Part shown: positions 1 to 8,539 of the stretch, in pieces
How the letters are laid out: every line of letters begins with the position of its first letter
Position numbering within the stretch: position 1 is the stretch's first letter
Assembly: GCA_020205615.1 (NCBI GenBank)
Contig: CM035166.1
Coordinates: 90,263,043 to 90,327,042, forward strand
Direction of reading: 5' to 3'
DNA length: 64,000 nucleotides
From: Panax quinquefolius
Lineage: Eukaryota > Streptophyta > Magnoliopsida > Apiales > Araliaceae
The notes under the pieces: model-generated
Told to the model about the DNA's origin: nothing
The model's input: the letters and a program-made list of their open reading frames with translations, nothing else
Databases searched by the model: none
Program-made: the position numbers and the translations under genes

Positions 1-2228
1 CTAAGATGACTGTAAGCCCTTTTGCTAGGTACTTAGAAACTTTCTCATGCTTGCCACCATGATGACGTTTGTGATCTCCCTTCTTGATATTTGATGTCTT
101 CTCATGATGAACTTGCGAAGATGACTGTGAGCTCTTCTCTATGGTACTTAGAGTCTTCCCATGATGGACACCAAGATGACATGATGCTCTTCTTTCTCTC
201 GGCAGTTCAGAACACTTTTCAAGTAGTAGAACTCTCACTTCTACATTGTAGAACTCTCACTTCCACTTCTTTCTTTGTCTGACTCTAAGTGTTCTTGGTG
301 GATCGTAGAGTGAGCCTTTGGACTCACTATCTCACATGGTTTAGAACCGTCCACCTTTTCTCCAAACTCGGCAACTCCAACAACCTTCAATCTGTGAAGC
401 TCTTGCCGATTTATACTCCTTCCCAATCCTTCCGTTGGAAAGTAGCTGTTGAGAGCTATTCAAATATCTTCATAGATCTCAAGTTGACTGAGGTAGACTG
501 CTGATGTGACATGTCATACTTTTTCTGACACTACAGTCTACTGTTTCACCTACCCCATCAGAGATGTCACTTTAATATCTTGGGCAGGTCGAAGACTTTA
601 TTTCCTCCTTCTGATTTCTCGATCAGAGGTTGTCCTTTTGCATTGATGCTCTCAATAGGCTCTTGTCCGAATATTACCCTTCATATTAAACCGTTGCTAA
701 TGCTTCAGTCTTCAGCTATTCGAACTCTAAGATTCTGATGCATGTCTTCATAGGACCTGATCGTAGTGTCATGTTGACTGGTAGAGATAACACTACGATC
801 TTGAAAAGTGTTGATTGGATCTTCAATATAGAACACCTCTTCCTTCTTTTGTACAGTGCTTTAACACTTCTGTTTGCCTCAACATCTCTCAGATACTGAT
901 GGCTTGACTTCTTTGTTTTGGCCCCTTCTGAATAGTAAGACACTTCAGATTTGTGGTGTGTCCAGCTCGCTTTCTCCTTGTGATCTCCCGTTCACTTATC
1001 ATCAATGTACTGACTCAATGCTTAATCACTTTAGCCTTGTTCTTCAGAAGCTGTCCAGTATCTCTGTATACACTCCATCAGTTCCTTCTTTGCTTAACAA
1101 ACACTACGATCTTGGTAGCTTCCAAGATCGTTGTCTTCTGTCTGCTTGACAACTACTGTAGTTGCTGACTTTTCCTTAGTCAGTTACTAAAGTCTTCTTC
1201 TGATCTCCTTGTGGAAGACTTCATCTCAAATGGCTTCACAACTCAATCTTGATGCTTATTGGGTTGGTGCTTAGATCTTATGTTAGCTTGTATGCCATTC
1301 GTTGACTGCTCTCTGGTTTCCTTCAGGTGGGATGTATCTATGTAGTGCCAACCAGAGGCTTTATTCCTTTGGATATTCTGAGAGTGCTCATTTGTTGAGA
1401 ATCGTATTTGCTCTACAATTCTGCCTTGGCATTCTGAGCACATCTGTTGAGGTCGTAGTTCTTCACTCTACGATTCTCCTTTGGTTGTGCAGACACTACG
1501 ACTCCAAGATCAGATCTTGACACTCTACGATTTCTGCCTTGTGCTTGTTGTCTTCATCTGATCTTGCTCGACTACGATCTCTGCATGTAATCAATAGACT
1601 CTACGACTCAGAGTGTAGTCTACGATCCTTGACTTGGCTTCGGCATTAGTAGACTCTACGACTCCGAGTGTAGTCTACATTTCTGACTTGGCTTCGGCAG
1701 ATGTTTGATCGGCTCGTCGGCAGGCTGTCTCTACGATTCTGAACATGACTTCCTCAGCAGACTTCGTTCCTGAGGAAGTTTTACTCGACACACTAAGATC
1801 CTTCATCATTTCTCCGGCGTACTACATTTAACTCCGAGATCTACTATCTTGCAGACTACGATTACGCCGATGCCTCTCGAGTTTTCCTCGACTCTCCTTG
1901 CAGACTCGATTTCAGTGTGCAAAAGGTTTCGACGATCAGACAAGCCTATCTATTACATCATAAGATCAACCTAACATGCTTGATCTTTCTACTTTTATAG
2001 TCCTTGTACATCATTTCTTTTTAAGCACTTTACAAAGCTATTTTGCTTATGTAGGATCAACTTAACATACTTGATCAATTCATTCTAAGTCCTTGTACAC
2101 ATGTTTCTATTATCTATCAAAGGACTTTACAACTTTTCTTAATGCAAGCATACTTGTATATTCATTCATATATATCATAATCAAATCATATATAATTAGG
2201 AATAACATTCACATGCTTATTCCTGATA
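1..2228 (-). mobile_element. 3' LTR of element D (Sirevirus-like Ty1/copia), cut by window edge
   Basis: Right-hand part of a long LTR whose element reads on the minus strand. Bases 1-2122 align almost base for base with 9327-11468 and 16123-18251, where the same sequence continues a 5' LTR that begins with TGTTAGTT beside a primer site. The full LTR would be about 3.0 kb. Its inner end lies next to the polypurine tract at 2231-2238; the expected TG terminus reads TA here. No long reading frame is conserved; short frames in it are chance. It is rich in the hexamer CTACGA, above all at 1470-1860. Family assignment comes from the linked PBS, PPT cluster and terminal ORF. Confidence 0.8.
1589..1686. 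repeat. Two direct repeats with imperfect palindromes in the D LTR
   Basis: Two units of about 50-60 bp each contain AGACTCTACGACTC followed by GAGTGTAGTCT, an imperfect inverted repeat, then the shared tail GACTTGGCTTCGGCA. The same pair occurs at about 10937-11040 and 17719-17822. The position within the LTR would suit repeated promoter elements, but that role is inferred. Confidence 0.65.
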
Positions 2229-2230
2229 AT

Positions 2231-2238
2231 CTCCCCCT
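2231..2238 (-). promoter_or_regulatory. Polypurine tract of element D, next to the 3' LTR
   Basis: CTCCCCCT on the plus strand gives AGGGGGAG on the element's sense strand, inside AAATAGGGGGAGATTA directly before the LTR. In LTR retroelements this tract resists RNase H and primes plus-strand DNA. Its form and its setting after a TCATAATCAAA run match copia elements of the Sirevirus type. It fixes the minus orientation of D. Confidence 0.75.
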
Positions 2239-2458
2239 ATTTGATTATGACAAAAACAATAAGTGCATATGCGTATTTTGAATGAATCTTATATATAGTG
2301 AGCAGCTGTATTTCTAAAATAGATAATTATGAATGTCATTTATAATGATGTGGAATTTAATACACTGACATTCTACATCCTGGATCTAGAACATACCTAA
2401 CTAGTTAGAGATGTACCTCTTTGGCTCCATGTATGTTTCCAGGATGTCTGTTGATCCG

Positions 2459-3094
2459 CTATTCATCTGTTTGTTCTTCTTGCTCTTGCTCCCCCTGGGA
2501 TGATGATCTTCTATCTTTTCTTTTCTCCCTTTCAGCTTCTTTCTGAACATGCTCCCCCTCAGACTCTGCGATCATGTTATCATCATCTTCTGGCTCCCCC
2601 TCAGATGATGATTCTTTTTCTGCAGCTGCTGTCTTCTTCTTTGATTTCTTCTCTCCTTTCCTTCTGCTCTTCCTCTTTCTATGCCTCTTTTTCTCCCCCT
2701 TTTTGTCATTAATCATTTGGGAGAGCTGTTCCATGTTGGACATAAGCTGCTCCATCAGGTATGAGGAATTATCAACTTCAAACTTGAGTTTCTGTTGGCC
2801 TAGCTCAAGTTGCACTGAGAAAGACTACTTCATGTCATCAATCTTGTTAGAGAGGGCTTCAATCTGCTCTTCATTGGCCTTCTGTACTCGTAGAGCATCT
2901 GCCTTCTGATCATTCATGACTTTCAGATAGATGTTATCCCTCTCTTTGAGTTTGAGAGATACATCAGCCATAGTTAATTGAAGCTTGTTCTGGAGTGAAA
3001 TATCTCCTGCTGTTGTCAGCTTCTGTGACTCTTCAGTTAATAGAGATATTTTCTCTCTCAGTTCATCAGAGTTTTTCATCAGCTCCTTCTCCAC
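2459..3094 (-). pseudogene. Coiled coil and charged tail of the D terminal ORF
   Basis: Two abutting frames. 3094-2825 (89 residues) shows heptad-like spacing of Leu, Ile and Val among Glu, Lys and Gln (ELREKISLLTEESQKL, EQIEALSNKIDDMK), typical of a coiled coil. A TGA separates it from 2815-2459 (118 residues), which starts with another amphipathic helix (MEQLMSNMEQLSQMI), continues with a Lys/Arg-rich patch (residues 40-63) and ends in a Glu/Ser/Gln-rich tail. The tail's Gly-Glu pairs coincide with the repeated polypurine tracts. Confidence 0.55.
2489..2700 (-). repeat. Four extra polypurine tracts upstream of the D 3' LTR
   Basis: The octamer CTCCCCCT recurs exactly at 2489-2496, 2552-2559, 2594-2601 and 2693-2700, besides the main tract at 2231. 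On the minus strand each reads AGGGGGAG and lies inside the terminal ORF, in the frame that encodes Gly-Glu: QGEQ, EGEH, EGEP and KGEK. Clustered polypurine tracts before the 3' LTR are a described hallmark of Sireviruses. The copy at 2693 also has the flanking TTTTTGTCATTAAT that resembles the context of the main tract. Confidence 0.7.
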
Positions 3095-3172
3095 AGATAT
3101 TTGATTATCTGGTTGAGCAACCTCCTGTCGAGCATTAGATTGAACTCTACGATCTGCATTCTTAGACAGATT

Positions 3173-3552
3173 TTAAAAGGTGTTGAGAATCTGAAGAATC
3201 GTTGAGTTCCAATCGTTGGTTGAGGATGAAGGAATGTCTGACAGTAGTGCTTGAGCAGATGGAGACTTCTGGTTTTGAACTTGAACACCCTCACTAGTAG
3301 AGTGAACAGACTCTACGATCATCTCCTTGGTCATGATTTTTTTCCCTATAGAGTCCACTTACGATCATAGGGAATATAGTGGTTTCCAGCATGTCGATAG
3401 AATTTGAAGTGAGGCTGATCCTTGATAAGTTTGGTGGCAAACTTCTTCACTTTTGGAAAGTTCTCAGCCACCAGCTCCAGGCTTGGAAAATGAGAGTAGC
3501 ACCAACTGAAGTAGATTCCATCTCTTTTAGTGTGGGCTTTTAGCCATGGCAT
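3173..3552 (-). pseudogene. Middle segment of the D terminal ORF, in two frames
   Basis: Two overlapping open pieces, 3552-3346 and 3358-3173, read as one segment shifted by a frame change near 3350. The first has an ordered look (KRDGIYFSWCYSHFPSLEL, then a Lys/Phe-rich helix). The second is polar. Between 3800 and 3552 the strand also encodes recognisable continuation with stops. I know no domain match. The link to the coiled coil downstream is inferred from order and strand. Confidence 0.4.
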
Positions 3553-3801
3553 CCATTAGAAGAACCATCTTATGAGCAGATAATCAGGATTGTAGAGGAT
3601 GGTTGTACAGTCTAGTTCCATGTTGTTCCAGTTTTTAAATACCTCAAACGCAGTCATCCTTACTACCTTAAGCTGTTCATTTCCATGATTTACCTATCTT
3701 TCTGGTGGTGTTTTTGGTGGTTCATTCGAGACTTCTACCACTATTCTCCTAGTGAATTTTGCTGGAGAGAGAATAGGATAGAATTCTAGTTCCTCAGATT
3801 C

Positions 3802-4557
3802 CTAATTTTCAGAATTGGAATCATTCTCCATTTCTTCTCTCTCGGAGCCTGAACCATCTTGATCATTTCCAACAGTGAATCCTTTTTGCTGCATTTCATT
3901 TCCAGAACCTTCTTCAGCAAGATCCTCCTCTGATTCATCTTCTTCACCACTGGTTCCATCTTCAGCACTTTCATCCTTTGATACAACCTCATCATCACTT
4001 AGTTTAATGATATCATTGGAGTGATCGCTTCTCCTTTTAGAGGTAAATTTGGCTTGCAGTTTGTAGCTCTTCCTTCTTCTTTGAGGTTCAATTTTGGGAG
4101 AGTCAGCCTCTTCTTTCTCTTCAGACTCAGAAGCTTTTGGTTCATCAGATGAGCTTCCTTGGGGTTCAGCAAGGGCAGGGGCAGATCCTTTTTCTTTGGA
4201 CTCATCACTTTTTGAGCCATCGTGGGGGCTTTCAGGATTGGAAGGGACATGTTCTTCTTCTCTTGAAATAGCATTGTCTGACCCATTATCTGGGCTTGCT
4301 AAGGCAGTTGCATTTGGGGATTGAGTTTGGTTATTTTGAATCTCTTCTTCATCAGCAGAGTGACTTCTCTGAGGATTAGCCATAGGGTTTGAGCATTCTT
4401 CTTTATTAGTAGATGCTGTAATTTCTTTCATCACTTCAGCTTCACCTTCATTGCTAGACTCAGCCTTGACATTTGTCTCCTTTTCTTCTGCTGACTCTAC
4501 GTCCTTCTCTTCATCAGATATACTATTTTGGGAAGCTGGGGCTGGCTTGTTTTCCAC
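3802..4557 (-). pseudogene. Acidic Ser/Glu-rich middle part of the D terminal ORF
   Basis: 251 codons in the same frame as the preceding part, separated from it by 11 codons that hold the two stops. The frame opens without ATG, so it is a continuation, not a separate gene. The composition is dominated by Glu, Ser, Asp, Asn and Lys (runs such as SEEKEEADSPK and GEEDESEEDLAEEG), with no globular motif visible. It probably forms a disordered linker. It ends at a stop near 3802. Confidence 0.5.
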
Positions 4558-4590
4558 CTTAGCTTTCTTTCTTAACGGCTCTTAAAACTG

Positions 4591-5433
4591 TCATTTTCTT
4601 TTGCTTTGTGGTTTCAAAGAATCGAGACTTTTTTCTTCTTTATCCTTGTCCTTGGAGGAGAGACTTCTTGATGGGGCCTTGGTTTTCTTCACACCTCTAG
4701 ATTTCTTTCTGACTGGTGTGGTTGATGTTGGCACAGAGTCATCAAACTCAGAGCTTTCTACCTCTTCTGTCTTCCTCTTCTTTGCAGAGGCCCTGCTGTT
4801 GCTCCCAGTTGTCAGCCTTCGATTCTCCTTGGGATTTTTCTTCCAATTCATAAATAATTGTGGAGACATCACTTTGTGAACATTCAGAGGCTCTCTTTCA
4901 TCATCCTTGATCTTGCCTCCTAACTTCTTCTTTATTACAATGCTCAGTATTTTTCCATGAAATACCTTTGTCAGAGGTTTTTCTGTAGACTTCTTTAGCT
5001 CAGCCTTTTCTACCCACTTGAAGATTTGGTTAAACAGGATAACTCCAAAGTTAATTTGTTTCTTCAGAACTATTGCTGACATTATTTTTAACTGCTGATC
5101 AAGCATAGTATCATGTGCAGTATCCTTGCATAAAATACATTTGCCCACTATCTCTGCAAGGAACTCAAACTGCTCTGGAAACTCCTTCTTCTTCATGTCT
5201 TTCGGACTAGGGTTTCTTTGGTACCCCATGATCTCCTTTGCTTGTTCCGTATCGACATCATCAAGACTCTTCAGTCCTTGGTTAGGAAAACCTAGGCATT
5301 GATTGAGGTCAGAAGATTTTAGCTTTAGAGACTGACCTTTGACCTTGGTAGAAAGGGTTCCGGAGTTTATGGAAACATTTGAGTAGAACTCTTTAACCAG
5401 GTCAACATATACTAGAGTGCTTGCATTAAACAT
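4591..5433 (-). pseudogene. N-terminal part: putative plant transposon protein-like domain
   Basis: An open stretch of 280 residues. The first 180 or so are well ordered and include LVKEFYSNV, VKGQSLKLKSSDLNQCLGFP and a later helix-rich block with QINFGVILFNQIFKWV. The pattern (L/V)KEFY...V(K/R)G...N..LG(F/I)P resembles the family called putative plant transposon protein, found in many plant retroelement ORFs. The last 100 residues are basic and Ser-rich with KKRK-type clusters, perhaps nuclear-targeting. The frame seems to extend upstream of the first Met: between about 5620 and 5446 the strand encodes a plausible continuation (around MENGRVIIGIQLE) that ends at a TAG, so the true start is uncertain. 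TGA at 4593-4591 and a TAA two codons later close this part. A 5' piece of the same region is duplicated at 12103. Confidence 0.55.
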
Positions 5434-6194
5434 TCTGAGAATCCGGTTTTCTATACAAGTTTGAGAATGTCTCTGAACTTCTTTTCGGATTTCTCAAACG
5501 ACTTGGTTTCGAGCTGAATGCCAATGATAACTCGCCCGTTTTCCATTTGAGCAGTGCGAAGAATGTGAGTATTTGATTCAGAGGGGTTTATGAGAGATAG
5601 CTGATTGTGACTTGGGCATGATTCTAGAAGGTTAATTAATTTTGGCTTTTGAGAGGATTCTAGGGTTTAAAAATGGGAGGGAGAAAGGTTTGATGGTTTT
5701 CGATAATCGCTTTTGCAGATTTGAAATTGTCTTTTATGGCAGTTGCTTCTAACTCTTCATAATTAGTGAGGTGTCAACCAACCATTGGTTGCACGAAGTC
5801 CAAAGAATGAGTCAGAACTCCCCATAACTTTTCAGCTTAGATATTTCCTTTAGGAGAGTAGACGTTTGATCGACGTGGATCGACCGTTGACGACCTTTGG
5901 TTCGTAGAGAGTAACATGATAAGGCAACTATGGACTCTACGTTTTCCTTTGTTGACTCAATGATCAACTTTTGAGAGAGGCTACAAGTGGATGTCTTTGA
6001 CATTCATCCTCATTTTGAAACCGCATATCTTGATCATCGATACTTTCAAGCCGGTTTGGGCACTTAAGTTCTGATGTGCATTTGTACGATGTCTTTCTAA
6101 ATCATATTCAAACTTATCTCCTCATAATCTGAGTAGTATGAGCAATTATCCCATTCTTCCAAGCTCCTCGTGAGCTATAGTATCCTTTGGTAGG

Positions 6195-6285
6195 GACTAC
6201 GATCGTCGAGTTCGCTTCTACGATCGCCGAGGTTGCACTCACGATCGTGGAGTTCTCTTCAACCTCGACTTCTACGATCGTTGAC
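6195..6285. repeat. Cluster of CTACGATCG motifs
   Basis: CTACGATCG or CACGATCG occurs four times in about 90 bp, each followed by a GTTGA/GTCGAG-like tail. The duplicate lies at 13000-13085. ACGATCGT is itself palindromic. The function is unknown. Confidence 0.5.
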
Positions 6286-7284
6286 CGACTTGGTACTTGA
6301 GATGAACTTAACTAAGCATTCCTTCCGGGTCAAGGTAGCTCAGAAAAGGCCAACCTCTTAGAGTGAACTAAGGGTCAGGGTTTGTCCCCGAGGCACTTTC
6401 CAGATGAAATACTTTAGAGGTGATTTGCATCGATATCTCAATTAACCTTTTCTAATGGGGAGGTCCTCTACAAACTTTGGACAATTGCATTTGTCAGAAT
6501 CGTGGTGTCCTCTTCGCTTCTACACCGCGATCGAGATGTTTGATTGTAGGCACTCCACGATTTTGAGTTGGGTGGTCGATAGGTTATCAAGAGTACATTT
6601 TGAGACGCTCCTACCGAGTATGGATCTTCATTTGGTTCATCAGCCACAATGTTTTGGGACTCTGGGTACATTTCTTCATAGTATAACTCAGTGTTGTTTT
6701 TTTCTTAATAGATCACTGCTCCCCCCCATTGTTGATGCTGTCTTCTCAGATAGATGTGATTCCCTTTTCTACATGTGTATTAGAAGGCAGCCTTGCATAT
6801 CTCGTTCTGACTAGAATCACCATTATCACTTCAATATCCTTATATTGTAGACATGTGTATTTTTAGGACTGAACACTTCACGATCTTTTGACAGCACTAC
6901 GAACGTAGTCTTCTTTGTCAGTCTTGTGCGTCTGAAGTTCTGCTTTCGTAATGAGTTCCTCTCGACTAATGCTCGATAATCCTTTGTTGTGAGCTCCCTT
7001 GAGGATTCTTCTCATATAGCATGCCTTGCTTGATTTGAGCATATAGGACCCTTTTCATCTTTGGTTGCATGGCCTGCTTCCATATACAGATTTGCAGCCA
7101 TGTGAGCTTTACTCAGGTTAGCTCAACGGGTCTTCAAGGATAGGCTTGGATATATAGGAATTTTATCGTAATCACTCTGAAATAATCCTTAGCCTTCATT
7201 TGGTTGAGTCTTCGATCAAGTCTTTCGCTCAAAGATTCCTTAGTGTGGTCGATGCACCAAGTACTGCGCAGTTAGATACATTTC

Positions 7285-7325
7285 TATTTTTGGTACCCAC
7301 AATTAAATGGGTCCTGCTAGGTTAG
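7285..7325 (-). pseudogene. Possible Sirevirus gag/pol junction scrap
   Basis: Minus-strand translation shows KTNLAGPI, a stop, then LWVPK. A Lys-Thr-Asn...Gly-Pro...Trp-Val-Pro-Lys signature is common just after the gag zinc knuckle in Sirevirus polyproteins. Neighbouring sequence is not recognisably coding. The same scrap is at about 14085-14130. This is a weak call from a short motif. Confidence 0.3.
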
Positions 7326-8525
7326 TTTTTTAAATCCCTGATCCTCATATTTGGATAATCATCACATTTATCACCAACAATCATATTCATGCATGCAACT
7401 AGTTTTAGATAATACATTTTGAGATTAAGGTGGTGTGTGTGTAAGCTTTGTCATTTTAATAACACACTCTTTCTCTTTGATGGTTTCATCGTTTGTTGGG
7501 TTATGTTCACAATGTTTGAGTGTTCAAAGAGTGGAAATCAACTCTACGATTTATGTGTATCTTGTTGATTTATGGAGGTGATCAGTTTCTACAGATCATC
7601 AAAATACACTTGTAGAACTGATCATACTTTGTGGGTTATCAAACATTTAGAACATAGGTTTGTACATTCATACTAACCCATCAGCAAAGAATACTCCACA
7701 TAAAAATTGATTTAACCTTTGATATGTTTATGACCTATTTCAGATTTCTTTCAAGATGTCATCTTCAACCTAAAACTTGGGTGGAGAGAAAGTTTGTGGA
7801 CATTTGAATTTCCATCCTCAGGGTACTTTCTCTCTTCACCTTTTTAGGTAGATTATGACTCCTTGACAGAATACTGTTATAGTTCATAAGAAGGTGCATT
7901 TATGATGTACACAAGTATAATAGCGAGGAACCGTACCTTTTTACTGTCAGTTTCTTAACAGTCATTTATCTTTAATATACTGAGTTTAGGTATTGATGTG
8001 CATAGCTTCATATTTGCTCCTGACAGCTTGTTGCTCTTGTTGGCCTTTAATCAATCAGTCATGGTCTTCAAGATACAGGCTAGGAGAATCTTAGCATCTT
8101 TAGTTCTTTGACATCTTTCAGTTTACAAGGTTTACATCCAGCTGCTGGTTGGCCAGACACAAGTTTGAGAAGTTCTTCTTTTTTCTCTGGATAAACATTT
8201 CTTTGCATGTATAGCCTTTTCATATTTTTAGGCTGGAGGATGTTTGACTCTTTTTCTCGTGGATGTCTCTTGAGCTATCTAGCTTTGGTCTTCCGACTAC
8301 AAGATTGACTACAAGAAAGGATTGGTCTTGTTGATATGACGGTCAAGAACGTGGACCAATCTGAGCAGCTTCAGGTGTATATACACATTTAACATGTACA
8401 CAGTATTTCCAACGTATGAGCTCATCTTCATATAACAAGTGACTTACTACTAAACTAAGTTTAGAACAATGTTTGTGCCTAGGAACAGACTCAAAGCGAT
8501 TAGCTTTTGAATAGCATGAGAACCT

Positions 8526-8537
8526 GCTCTGATACCA
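8526..8537 (-). promoter_or_regulatory. Primer binding site of element D (initiator Met tRNA)
   Basis: Plus-strand GCTCTGATACCA is the reverse complement of TGGTATCAGAGC, the exact complement of the plant initiator-Met tRNA 3' end. It lies two bases from the LTR terminus TGTTAG. It sets the 5' end of D on the right. Confidence 0.85.
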
Positions 8538-8539
8538 AT

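Larger units (their letters stand above)
2459..5433 (-). pseudogene. Terminal (env-position) ORF of element D, broken
   Basis: One long minus-strand coding region, now split by stops and frameshifts, runs between the place where pol would be and the 3' LTR. Read 5' to 3' it has an N-terminal folded domain (5433-4900), a Lys/Ser-rich stretch (4880-4591), a very acidic Ser/Glu region (4557-3802), a middle segment (3552-3173), a coiled coil (3094-2825) and a Lys-rich then Glu-rich tail (2815-2459). Sireviruses are known to carry an extra ORF with coiled coils here, often called env-like. I see no signal peptide or membrane segment, so env is only a positional label. It is the only substantial coding region left in D. 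Total coding capacity would be near 950-1000 residues. Confidence 0.6.
5434..8525 (-). mobile_element. Interior of element D between terminal ORF and primer site
   Basis: About 3.1 kb where a full Sirevirus would have leader, gag and pol. No frame longer than about 120 codons exists and none shows an RT, integrase or protease motif. Visible contents are the N-terminal extension of the terminal ORF (to about 5620), CTACGATCG repeats near 6195-6285, AT-rich sequence with no recognisable content at 7300-8000, and a possible gag/pol junction scrap at 7285-7325. D is therefore a large internal-deletion derivative that would depend on proteins supplied in trans. A second copy is at 12250-15333. Confidence 0.6.

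Noticed and set aside
2574..2909. Plus-strand open frame of 111 codons rich in Ser, Phe and Leu
   Set aside because: It is the antisense of the coiled coil and charged tail; Glu/Lys-rich coding read backwards gives Ser/Phe/Leu-rich peptides.
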